From Tabrizicola_A aquatica (GTDB lineage: Bacteria > Pseudomonadota > Alphaproteobacteria > Rhodobacterales > Rhodobacteraceae): a stretch of DNA of 64,000 bases. The notes beneath the pieces are model-generated. The model saw only the letters and a list, made by a program, of their open reading frames with translations. It had not been told where the DNA came from and did no database searches. Below, one piece after another: positions 35,536-43,305 of this stretch (position 1 is its first letter; the number at the start of each line of letters is the position of its first letter). The stretch lies in NCBI GenBank assembly GCA_965194375.1, contig CBDAEL010000002.1. The stretch is one strand, 5' to 3'. The position numbers and the translations under genes are program-made.

Positions 35536-36069
35536 ATGGCGAAATCTGTCCGCGACTATATCCGCACCATCGTTGATTTCCCGCATGAGGGGATCTTGTT
35601 TCGCGATGTGACCACGCTCTTTGCCGATCCGCGCGGGTTTCGGATGTGTGTCGATCAGCTTTTGGCCCCCTATGCCGGGATGCGGATTGACAAGGTGGTG
35701 GGGCTGGAGGCGCGGGGGTTTATCCTTGGGGGCGCTGTGGCGCATCAGCTTTCGACCGGGTTTGTGCCGATCCGCAAGAAGGGCAAGCTGCCCGGCCAGA
35801 CGATTAGCCAAGCCTATACGCTGGAATACGGCGAGGCGGTGGTGGAGGTGCATGACGACGCCATGGCACCGGGGGAAAAGGTGCTGTTGGTTGATGATCT
35901 TTTGGCCACGGGCGGCACCGCCGAGGCCGGGATCAAGCTGATCGAGCGGCTCGGCGCGCAGGTGATCGGCTGCGCCTTTGTTGTCGATCTGCCTGATCTG
36001 GGGGGACGCAAGCGGTTGGAAGGCATGGGGATGGAGGTGCATGCCCTGTGCGCCTTTGACGGGCTATGA
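35536..36069 (+). CDS. apt: Adenine phosphoribosyltransferase
   Basis: 177 residues, type I PRTase. PRPP-binding motif VLLVDDLLATGGTAEAG, hood region start VRDYIRTIVDFPHEGILFRDVTTL, and flexible-loop KLPGQTISQAYTLEYGE. It converts adenine and PRPP to AMP. AGGGGCC site just before the ATG. Together with mtnP upstream it forms an adenine salvage route. Confidence 0.95.
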   Translation: MAKSVRDYIRTIVDFPHEGILFRDVTTLFADPRGFRMCVDQLLAPYAGMRIDKVVGLEARGFILGGAVAHQLSTGFVPIRKKGKLPGQTISQAYTLEYGEAVVEVHDDAMAPGEKVLLVDDLLATGGTAEAGIKLIERLGAQVIGCAFVVDLPDLGGRKRLEGMGMEVHALCAFDGL

Positions 36070-36089
36070 CCGCCCACCCGGCCCACAGA

Positions 36090-36122
36090 TTGTGCGTCCC
36101 GATGGCATGGGCTAACCTGCCA
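36090..36122 (+). promoter_or_regulatory. Candidate promoter with shared -10 block, copy 1
   Basis: TTGTGC, 17-base spacer, TAACCT. The block TGGCATGGGCTAACCTGCCA (36103-36122) recurs at 47715-47734 with one change, before another plus-strand gene. Likely sigma-70 promoter of the following membrane-protein gene. Confidence 0.4.
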
Positions 36123-36151
36123 GCACCGCAAAACAAGGGCAGACCCCGCGC

Positions 36152-37174
36152 ATGACCGCGCTGAAGAAATACCAGCGGCTTGAGGCTTCGGGCCTGTGGC
36201 GCGAACGCCCGGGCGCGCAGGCGCGCGATGTGGTCGTGGGTTTGCGCGAGGCGACACTTGTGCTGAGCGATCCGCGCAGCGAGGCGCCCCTGACCCAATG
36301 GTCGCTGCCCGCAACGCAGCGGATGAACCCCGGCCAGATGCCCGCCCGCTTTGCGCCCGGCTTGGATGCCGGGGAAGAGGTGGAAATTGACGACACCGAA
36401 ATGATCACCGCGCTGGAAACCGTCCACCGGTCGATTGAGCGGCGCAAGCCCCGGCCGGGGCGGCTGCGCGGCGTGCTGACGGCGACCTTTGTGGTAACGG
36501 TGACGGCGGTGGCGCTGTTCTGGCTGCCCGGACAGATGAAATCTTACGCCGCCCGCATGCTGCCCGCGCCAACGCGGGTGGATCTGGGCGCTTTGGCGCT
36601 GGCCGATATTGCCCGGCTGACGGGCCAGCCCTGCAAATCGGTGCCCGGACGGCGCGCGGCGGCGGCGCTTGCGGAACGGCTGTTCCCCGAGGCTCCGCCC
36701 CGGATTGAGGTGCTGCGCGACGCGCTGCCCGCACCCGCGCATCTGCCGGGCGATGTGCTTTTGCTGCCGGCGGGCCTGATCGAAGCCGCCGACAGCCCCG
36801 ATGTGATTGCGGGCCATTTGCTGATCGAACGGCTTCGGTCTGATGCCGCCGATCCCGTGCGGCCGCTTTTGGACCATATGGGGATTGGGGCCACCTTGCG
36901 GCTGTTGACCAGCGGGGCCGCGCCGGCCGAGGCAGCCAAGGGCTATGGCGAGGCGTTTTTAGCCCGCGCGCCCGCCCCCGAACCGACCGCCGATCTGCAG
37001 CGCGCCGCGTTTGAGACCGCACAGGTCAGCTCGGCGCTGTATGGTCAGGCGATGCGCGGCACCAGTGCCGCCGCCGAGACGCTGATCTCGGACGATCCCT
37101 TTGCCCTTGGCGCGCCGCTGAGGGTGATGAGCGACGAAAGCTGGCTGGAGTTTCAGGCGATCTGCTCGGACTGA
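36152..37174 (+). CDS. Single-span membrane protein with degenerate M48-like domain
   Basis: 340 residues, no close family recognised by eye. Residues 1-105 are cytoplasmic, a transmembrane helix lies at about 108-128 (GVLTATFVVTVTAVALFWL), and the rest is periplasmic. The segment DVLLLPAGLIEAADSPDVIAGHLLIERLRSD follows the pattern of M48 peptidases (a G-L-hydrophobic strand, then an HExxH helix) but has HLLIE in place of HExxH, so catalytic loss is likely. Two more Cys (C177 region and the C-terminal QAICSD) could form a disulfide. Stop is 2 bases from the SPOR stop on the other strand. Confidence 0.7.
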   Translation: MTALKKYQRLEASGLWRERPGAQARDVVVGLREATLVLSDPRSEAPLTQWSLPATQRMNPGQMPARFAPGLDAGEEVEIDDTEMITALETVHRSIERRKPRPGRLRGVLTATFVVTVTAVALFWLPGQMKSYAARMLPAPTRVDLGALALADIARLTGQPCKSVPGRRAAAALAERLFPEAPPRIEVLRDALPAPAHLPGDVLLLPAGLIEAADSPDVIAGHLLIERLRSDAADPVRPLLDHMGIGATLRLLTSGAAPAEAAKGYGEAFLARAPAPEPTADLQRAAFETAQVSSALYGQAMRGTSAAAETLISDDPFALGAPLRVMSDESWLEFQAICSD

Positions 37175-37176
37175 TC

Positions 37177-38409
37177 CTAGCGGATAAAGGCATCCCCAAA
37201 GCCCGCCCGCAGCGCCATCGACAAGGCCGCCGCTGCATCGGCCGCTGACCTGAAGGGCCCAGCCATCACGATCTGCATCGCCCGCCCGCCCGAGGTGATT
37301 TTGGCACGCGCCACCGGCAGACCCATGCCTTGCAACCGCGCCGCCGCGCCATCGGCGTTGGAAACCACGCCAAAGGTGCCGACCTGAATAAAGGCCCCGC
37401 CCTTGGCTGCCTTCTTTTCAACAGACGCGGTCGCGGCTTGGCCTTTGGTCGAGGTGATCACCGTCGTGCCCGACTGCGCGAACACCTTCTTCTTGCGCTT
37501 GGTCGCCGGTTGCTCGGCCACCAGTTCCGAAGGCACCTTGCGGGTCCAGACCTGATCTTGGTCGGCCCAACCTTGCGCCGTGCCCTTGCCGCGGTTGGGG
37601 TTCAGCCGGTCATCCTTCCAGGCGAGCTTATAGCCCTTGGGCGGGGTCGGCACGGCATGGCCCTGCGAATAGCCATCCCCATCGCGGCCCGAAACGCCGT
37701 GGTTGAAATGGTTGCCGCCATGGTCGCCGCGCGAGGCCACCACCGGATCCGTCAGCGCAGCCCCCACCCCCGCACCTTGCGGATAGACCGGGGGGCGCCA
37801 ACCCGTCAGGGTGCCATCACCACGCGTGCAAACCACCACCGTGCCGCCGTTGCGGGTCTTGACCCGCTCGGCGACCGGGGCCGAGGAATAGCAGCCGATC
37901 TGGCCCGCACCAGGGCCACTGCTTGCCACCACCTCATAACCGCCGCTCGGCGCCACTTCGACATAGGGCGCAGGGCGCGCGCTGGGTTTTGGCGCGGCAG
38001 CGACCGGATCGGCCAGAACGGGTGCCGGGCGCAAAGCGACACTGGTGCGCGGGGTGACAGGCACCACCGGCTCCATCGCCGCCATCACACGCGGCGCGGG
38101 CGCGGCCTCGGCGGCGGGCGCGGCCATCTCGGCCTCGGTCGCCACCTCAATCGCGGCGCGCGTCGTGCCGGTCGGCGGATAGCCGCACATCGCGCGGCGA
38201 TCACGGCCCACCCGCGGCACCCAATTCACCTGCCCGCCATAGCCCGCTTTCAGGAAAACACAGCCCCGGCTGTCGACCCATTGCTGCCCCTCGAACCCGG
38301 CCGGCGGCAGGTTGGCTGGCCCGCCGACCCGCGCCACCGACTGCGCTTCAGCCGATCCAGCGCCAAATACGGCCGCCACAACGGCGACCGAAATCAATTT
38401 CAAATACAT
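37177..38409 (-). CDS. SPOR-domain secreted protein
   Basis: 410 residues. Signal peptide MYLKLISVAVVAAVFGAGSAEAQ, a Cys-containing N-domain (GCVFLKAGYGGQVNWVPRV), a long Pro/Ala-rich linker, and a C-terminal SPOR domain (GGAFIQVGTFGVVSNADGAAARLQGMGLPVARAK) of about 75 residues that binds denuded septal peptidoglycan. It probably acts in the periplasm at the division site. An upstream ATG (38439) is possible but gives a poor signal peptide. It is the last gene read before a gap to upp. Confidence 0.85.
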   Translation of the reverse strand: MYLKLISVAVVAAVFGAGSAEAQSVARVGGPANLPPAGFEGQQWVDSRGCVFLKAGYGGQVNWVPRVGRDRRAMCGYPPTGTTRAAIEVATEAEMAAPAAEAAPAPRVMAAMEPVVPVTPRTSVALRPAPVLADPVAAAPKPSARPAPYVEVAPSGGYEVVASSGPGAGQIGCYSSAPVAERVKTRNGGTVVVCTRGDGTLTGWRPPVYPQGAGVGAALTDPVVASRGDHGGNHFNHGVSGRDGDGYSQGHAVPTPPKGYKLAWKDDRLNPNRGKGTAQGWADQDQVWTRKVPSELVAEQPATKRKKKVFAQSGTTVITSTKGQAATASVEKKAAKGGAFIQVGTFGVVSNADGAAARLQGMGLPVARAKITSGGRAMQIVMAGPFRSAADAAAALSMALRAGFGDAFIR

Positions 38410-38473
38410 TATGTCCCCCAAGGAGAATTCTCGCAGCAATTAGGGCGATATTGGGGCAGGTTTGTTTCCGAGT

Positions 38474-38492
38474 AAAGGGGGGATACCCCTTA
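38474..38492 (-). terminator. Weak terminator after upp
   Basis: On the minus strand the upp stop TAA is followed by GGGG-TAT-CCCC and TTTA. The stem is short; confidence rests mainly on its place at the end of the salvage operon. Confidence 0.45.
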
Positions 38493-39122
38493 TTTGGTGC
38501 CGAACATGCGATCACCCGCATCCCCTAGACCCGGAACGATATAACCGTGGTCATTCAAATGGCTATCGACCGAAGCTGTGACAATCGGGACATCGGGATG
38601 GGCCTCTTTCATGCGGGCAATGCCCTCGGGCGCGGCCAAGAGGCACAAAAAGCGGATGTTCGTCGCGCCTTGCGCTTTGAGCAGGTCAATCGCGGCCACA
38701 CTGGAATTGCCGGTGGCCAGCATCGGATCGACCACAATCGACAGCCGCTCGTCCAGATGATCGGGCAACTTGCAGTAATATTGCACCGGCTGCAGCGTCT
38801 CGGGGTCGCGGTAAAGGCCGACGAACCCAACCCGCGCCGCCGGGATTAGTTCCAAGATGCCATCCAACAGCCCGTTGCCCGCGCGCAGAATGCTGACCAA
38901 GGCCAGCTTCTTGCCGTCGATCTCGGGCGCGTCCATCGGCTCGATCGGGGTCTCGATGCGCTTGGTCGTCATCGGCAGTTCGCGCGTGACCTCATAGGCC
39001 AAAAGCAGGCTGATTTCGCGCAAGAGCTTGCGGAACGAGGCCGTCGAGGTCTCCTTATCGCGCATGATCGACAGCTTGTGCTGCACCAAAGGATGGGTGA
39101 CGACGGTCAGATGGTTCAGCAT
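38490..39122 (-). CDS. upp: Uracil phosphoribosyltransferase
   Basis: 210 residues, normal length. PRPP motif IVVDPMLATGNSSVAAIDLL and C-terminal uracil-binding YIVPGLGDAGDRMFGTK. It converts uracil to UMP. The ATG lies 1 base after the add stop (TAACATG), so it is coupled to add and is the last gene of cdd-deoA-deoB-add-upp. The longer open frame upstream is antisense to add. Confidence 0.95.
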   Translation of the reverse strand: MLNHLTVVTHPLVQHKLSIMRDKETSTASFRKLLREISLLLAYEVTRELPMTTKRIETPIEPMDAPEIDGKKLALVSILRAGNGLLDGILELIPAARVGFVGLYRDPETLQPVQYYCKLPDHLDERLSIVVDPMLATGNSSVAAIDLLKAQGATNIRFLCLLAAPEGIARMKEAHPDVPIVTASVDSHLNDHGYIVPGLGDAGDRMFGTK

Positions 39123-39123
39123 G

Positions 39124-40101
39124 TTAAGGCTCCAGCAGCTTGGCGATGTTTGCCTTGGTATCGACGTCACAGAAAGCCGCGTCAAGCGCTTGGCGGGCCA
39201 GCCGCCGGAATTGCCCCTCATCCCAATCAAAGGCGCGGTGCAATTCGTCATATTCGCGCGCCATGGTGGTGTGGAAAAAGGGCGGATCATCGGTGTTGAT
39301 GGTCACTTTGACGCCGCGCCGGTCCAACTCGGCAATCGGATGGGCGCGGAAGCTGGGGTAAATCCCCAAAGCCACGTTTGACCCGGGGCAGCACTCCAAG
39401 ACCACGCCCTTTTCGGCCAGCTCATCCACCAATGCGAGATCCTCAATCGCGCGTACCCCGTGGCCCACCCGCTCGACGCCCAAATCCCGCACAGCGGCGC
39501 GCACTTCGTCCGGACCGTTCCACTCGCCGGCATGGGCGGTGATCCGCAGACCCGCCTCGCGCGCGCAGTCGAAGGACCAGGCGAAATCCTTAAGCGCGCC
39601 CACCTTCTCGTCACCGCCAATGCCAAAGCCGACGATGAAGCGCCCCGCCGTCTCAACCGCACAGCGCGCGGCCTCGCGCGCCTTGTCGGGGCCGAAATGC
39701 CGGATCGGCGTGACAATCCCACGCAGGGTGATGCCCATGGTCTTTTCCGCCTCAGCCGCCGCCTCTTCGATGGCATGCAGATACTCGCGCCACGCCCCCA
39801 GATCACGCCCGCCGCAGAAGTCAGGGCTGAGGAAACATTCCGAATAGACCACACCCGAGGCGGCACTCTCCTCCAAGACCGCCAAGGTCAGCCGCCGAAA
39901 CTCCTCTGGTCCCGTCAGGGTGGTGCAGGCCGCTTCATAGACCTTCAGGAAATCCCAGAAATCGCGGAACCGATATGAGCCATCCTCGTTGAAGATGCCG
40001 CCGATATCGACGCCCTTCTCCCGCGCCAAGCCCCGGATAAAGGCGGGCGGTGCGCCACCTTCCAGATGCAGATGCAACTCAACCTTCGGCAAGGTGTTCA
40101 C
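39124..40101 (-). CDS. add: Adenosine deaminase
   Basis: 325 residues, metal-dependent TIM-barrel deaminase. Zinc ligands in VELHLHLEGG and ITAHAGEW, catalytic GHGVRAIED, and the Asp pair INTDDPPFF. It turns adenosine into inosine. I choose a GTG start (VNTLPKVELHLHL) because AAAGGG lies 6 bases upstream; an ATG 15 bases earlier lies inside the dispersed box repeat and has no site. Thus the Shine-Dalgarno sequence of add is partly supplied by the repeat. Confidence 0.92.
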   Translation of the reverse strand: MNTLPKVELHLHLEGGAPPAFIRGLAREKGVDIGGIFNEDGSYRFRDFWDFLKVYEAACTTLTGPEEFRRLTLAVLEESAASGVVYSECFLSPDFCGGRDLGAWREYLHAIEEAAAEAEKTMGITLRGIVTPIRHFGPDKAREAARCAVETAGRFIVGFGIGGDEKVGALKDFAWSFDCAREAGLRITAHAGEWNGPDEVRAAVRDLGVERVGHGVRAIEDLALVDELAEKGVVLECCPGSNVALGIYPSFRAHPIAELDRRGVKVTINTDDPPFFHTTMAREYDELHRAFDWDEGQFRRLARQALDAAFCDVDTKANIAKLLEP

Positions 40102-40110
40102 GACAGGCCC

Positions 40111-40165
40111 TTTCATCTTGGCAAAAATACTCTCGGGGGGTCCGGGGGGCGAAGCGCCCCCGGGG
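40111..40165. repeat. Dispersed box-plus-hairpin repeat, third copy
   Basis: The box 40111-40132 matches 20 of 22 positions of the box at 7334-7355. As there, it runs into CGGGGGG, then a hairpin GGGGGGCGAAGCGCCCCC. It fills the 69-bp gap between deoB and add inside an operon, so it is transcribed and could act as a partial terminator or mRNA processing point. Confidence 0.8.
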
Positions 40166-40170
40166 GTGGG

Positions 40171-41382
40171 TCACAGAAAACTCCGCCCCGGCCCCTGTGC
40201 GTCCACCCCCAGATGCGCGGCGACACTGGCGGCCACATCGACAAACCCGCGCAGGCCCAAGGGCCCCGCGCCAACACCCGCGCATAAGATCGGCACCCGC
40301 TCGCGCGTGTGTTCGGTGCCGCGCCATGTCGGATCATTGCCGTGATCGGCGGTAAAGATCGCCAGATCGCCGGGGCGCAGGCGCGCCAGAAAGCCGCCGA
40401 CGCGGGCATCAAAGGTTTCCAGCGCGTGGGCATATCCGGCCACGTCGCGCGGATGGCCGTAAAGGCTGTCAAACTCCACAAAGTTGGCAAAGGTCAAGGA
40501 ACCGGGCTCTTCTTTCGCCAAAAGCCGATCTAAATGATCGAAAAGATCAAGATCGTTCTTGCCCCTCCACAGCTTGCCCACGCCCTTCATCGAAAAGATG
40601 TCGCCGATCTTGCCCACCGCATGGGTCGCGCGGCCGGCATTTTGCACCCAGTCCAAAAGGGTCGGCGCGGGCGGGTCCATGGCGAAGTCATGCCGGTTGG
40701 CGGTGCGTTGGAAATTGCCCGGCCCCCCGGTAAAGGGCCGCGCGATCACCCGGCCCACCCGCATCGCATGCAGGTGCGGCGCAAGATCGGCGCAGAGTTT
40801 CAAGAGCCGCTCCAGCCCGAAGGCCTCTTCATGCGCGGCGATCTGGAACACGGAATCCGCCGAGGTATAGCAGATCGGCCAGCCGGTGCGCAGATGCGCC
40901 TCGCAATGTTCGGCAATGATCGGCACGCCTGACGCGTGGCAATTGCCCAAGATGCCGGTCGTCCCGGCCAGCTTGCACACCAGCGCCACCAGATCTTCGG
41001 GAAAGGCCGGGACGGTGTCGGGGAAATAGGTCCAGTCCCAAGGCACCGGCACCCCGGCCAGTTCCCAATGGCCCGAGGGCGTGTCTTTGCCCCGGCTCAC
41101 CTCTGTCGCAGCACCCCAGCGGCCTTTGGGCTGCGTGCCAAGGCCGGGGGCGCCCAGACCGGGTACGCGTAGGCCGGAGGCAAGTTCAATCGCCGCGCCC
41201 AAGCCCAGCGCATCAAGGTTGGGCAGATGCAAAGGCCCCGACCGCCCCTGATCCGCGCGGCCCTCGGCGCAGGCCAGCGCGATATGGCCCAGCGTATTGG
41301 CCCCGGCATCGCCAAAATCGGCCGCATCGGGAGCGCCGCCGCAGCCGACCGAATCCATCACGATCAGAAAGGCCCGCGTCAT
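40171..41382 (-). CDS. deoB: Phosphopentomutase
   Basis: 403 residues, alkaline-phosphatase superfamily. Metal sites in FLIVMDSVGCGGAPDA and IFTADHGNDPTWRGTEHTRERVPIL, and the phospho-acceptor Thr in SRGKDTPSGHWEL. It converts ribose or deoxyribose 1-phosphate to 5-phosphates, taking the product of DeoA. The start is 1 base after the deoA stop, with AGGATCACC inside the end of deoA. Confidence 0.95.
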   Translation of the reverse strand: MTRAFLIVMDSVGCGGAPDAADFGDAGANTLGHIALACAEGRADQGRSGPLHLPNLDALGLGAAIELASGLRVPGLGAPGLGTQPKGRWGAATEVSRGKDTPSGHWELAGVPVPWDWTYFPDTVPAFPEDLVALVCKLAGTTGILGNCHASGVPIIAEHCEAHLRTGWPICYTSADSVFQIAAHEEAFGLERLLKLCADLAPHLHAMRVGRVIARPFTGGPGNFQRTANRHDFAMDPPAPTLLDWVQNAGRATHAVGKIGDIFSMKGVGKLWRGKNDLDLFDHLDRLLAKEEPGSLTFANFVEFDSLYGHPRDVAGYAHALETFDARVGGFLARLRPGDLAIFTADHGNDPTWRGTEHTRERVPILCAGVGAGPLGLRGFVDVAASVAAHLGVDAQGPGRSFL

Positions 41383-41383
41383 C

Positions 41384-42691
41384 TTAGGTGATCCTTTGCA
41401 GGATCAAGGGCGGCTCGGCCACCGGGTCGGCGCCCAAGGCATAGGCCGCCTGCACCTCAGCCATGGCTTGATCGGCCTGCGCTTCGGTTGCGGCATGAAC
41501 CCGGCACAGCGCCTCACCCACTGCAATCTCTTGCCCGATGCCCGCGAGATCGGAGAGCCCAACCGAGGGGTTCACCCGGTCCCCTTCGCGCTGGCGGCCC
41601 CCGCCAAGGCCCACAACCGCCAGCCCCAAGGCTTGGCCGTCAATCGTCCGCACGAAGCCCGCCAAGGGGCTTGGCACATCGCGGATCACGGTCGCGGCGG
41701 GCAAAAGATCGGTCCAGCGTTCGACGAAATCTGTGGGGCCGCCTTGGGCGGCCACCATGCGGCCAAAGCCTTCGGCGGCGGCCCCCGAGCGCAAGACCGC
41801 CTCAACCCGCGCGGTGCCCTCATCGGGGGTGGCGGCAAGACCGGCCAAGGCCAGCGCCTCGCCGCCCAAGACCGCCGTGACGTCGAAGAGTGCGCTGTTC
41901 ACCGCGCGGCCGGTCAGCGTCTGCATGACCTCGGCCACTTCCAGCGCGTTGCCCGCCGCCCGCGCCAAGGGCTGCGTCATGTCGGTGATCAGGGCCGATG
42001 TCTTGCACCCCGCTCCTTTGGCCGTGGCCACGAGGGACAGCGCCAAAGCTTCCGCCTCGGCCAACGTTTTCATGAAAGCACCCGAGCCGCATTTGACATC
42101 GAGCACCAAGGCCTGAAGCCCCGCCGCGAGCTTCTTCGACAGGATGGAGGCCGTGATCAGGTCAATCGACTCCACCGTCGCCGAGACGTCGCGGATTGCG
42201 TAGAGGCGGCGGTCGGCTGGCGCGATTTCGGCGCTGGCCGAGACGATGGCGCAGCCGAGTTTGTGCACCTGCGCGCGCAATTGCCCCTCGGACAGCCCGG
42301 TGCGAAAGCCGGGGATCGCCTCCAACTTGTCGAGCGTGCCGCCGGTATGGCCCAAGCCCCGGCCCGAGATCATCGGCACATAGGCCCCGCAAGCCGCAAG
42401 CGCAGGGGCCAAAAGCAGCGAGACGCAGTCGCCAATCCCGCCCGTCGAATGTTTGTCCACCACCGGCCCCGGCATGTCCCATGCCAAGACTTTGCCGCTG
42501 TCGCGCATGCCCGTGGTCAGTGCCACCCGCCCCTCTTCGCCCAAGCCCTTGAGCAAGACCGCCATCGCAAAGGCCCCGGCCTGCGCGTCGGTCACCGTGC
42601 CATCGGCCAGCCCCATCGCGAACCAGCGCAGCGCCTCGGCGCCCGGCCGCTGGCCGTCGCGAATGGCGGCGATGATGGCGCGGGCGTCCAT
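41384..42691 (-). CDS. deoA: Thymidine phosphorylase
   Basis: 435 residues, nucleoside phosphorylase family 3. Phosphate/substrate motif DKHSTGGIGDCVSLLLAP, the GRGLGHTGGTLDKLEAI signature, and a C-terminal barrel domain. It phosphorolyses thymidine to thymine and deoxyribose 1-phosphate. ATG overlaps the cdd stop (TGATG), so translation is coupled. Confidence 0.95.
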   Translation of the reverse strand: MDARAIIAAIRDGQRPGAEALRWFAMGLADGTVTDAQAGAFAMAVLLKGLGEEGRVALTTGMRDSGKVLAWDMPGPVVDKHSTGGIGDCVSLLLAPALAACGAYVPMISGRGLGHTGGTLDKLEAIPGFRTGLSEGQLRAQVHKLGCAIVSASAEIAPADRRLYAIRDVSATVESIDLITASILSKKLAAGLQALVLDVKCGSGAFMKTLAEAEALALSLVATAKGAGCKTSALITDMTQPLARAAGNALEVAEVMQTLTGRAVNSALFDVTAVLGGEALALAGLAATPDEGTARVEAVLRSGAAAEGFGRMVAAQGGPTDFVERWTDLLPAATVIRDVPSPLAGFVRTIDGQALGLAVVGLGGGRQREGDRVNPSVGLSDLAGIGQEIAVGEALCRVHAATEAQADQAMAEVQAAYALGADPVAEPPLILQRIT

Positions 42692-43083
42692 CAGGCGCGG
42701 TCCATATGGGCCATGGTGAACACGCCGGGCAAGAGTTGCGCCACGGTCACCGTGCGCTCTTTGCCATCCAGCGTGGCCATGGTCACCTTGACGTCTTGGG
42801 CGGCGAATTCAGCGATCTTCTGGCGGCAGCCGCCGCAGCAGGGCACCGGCTCGGGGCTGTCGGCGATGACGTAGATTTCGGCAATCACGGTGTCGCCCGC
42901 CGCGCACATCGCGGCAATCGCGCCCGCCTCGGCGCAGGTTCCTTCGGGATAGGCGACGTTTTCGACATTGCAGCCGACATGGACCGCGCCCGAGGGGCTG
43001 CGCAGGGCCGCGCCCACCTTGAACCGCGAATAGGGCGCATAGGCCCGCTCTCGCACCATCAGTGCCGCATCCCGAAGTGTCAT
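42691..43083 (-). CDS. cdd: Cytidine deaminase
   Basis: 130 residues, homotetrameric type. Zinc-site residues in NVENVAYPEGTCAEAGAI (Cys-Ala-Glu) and PCCGGCRQ. It deaminates cytidine and deoxycytidine, the first step for the operon that continues with DeoA. GGGGGAGG precedes the ATG by 6 bases; the longer open frame reads through the promoter region and is not used. Confidence 0.94.
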   Translation of the reverse strand: MTLRDAALMVRERAYAPYSRFKVGAALRSPSGAVHVGCNVENVAYPEGTCAEAGAIAAMCAAGDTVIAEIYVIADSPEPVPCCGGCRQKIAEFAAQDVKVTMATLDGKERTVTVAQLLPGVFTMAHMDRA

Positions 43084-43272
43084 CGCGCGCCTCCCCCTGT
43101 TTGGCCAAAGCGTAACGCCCCGTGGGCGGCGCGTGCAAGCTTGCCAACACCAGACCAGCATGAGACCTATGCACAAGGGGCTGCAAAGCCCCTGCCCTTT
43201 TCCGCCGATTTGGGGCAATCTGGGAAAACTCTTGTGGAAAACCACATCTTTTGCAGGCTGAAAAAATAGCTT

Positions 43273-43291
43273 AACGGTAAACTATACCGTT
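43273..43291. promoter_or_regulatory. Perfect palindrome upstream of maeB
   Basis: AACGGTA-AACTA-TACCGTT, exact 7-bp arms, ending 14 bases before the maeB start codon and just ahead of its ribosome binding site. In that place a bound repressor would block transcription. The regulator is not identifiable here. Confidence 0.6.
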
Positions 43292-43305
43292 CAGAGGGGT
43301 TAGGA

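Noticed and set aside
36105..36125. Possible sigma-54 promoter (TGGCA...TGC) at the shared 20-base block
   Set aside because: The distance between the GG and GC elements does not fit the -24/-12 spacing; a sigma-70 reading fits better.
41384..43083. CRISPR-like or tandem repeats in the G+C-rich salvage operon
   Set aside because: Apparent repetition is codon-level similarity (GCC/GCG runs); no regular spacer or repeat unit.
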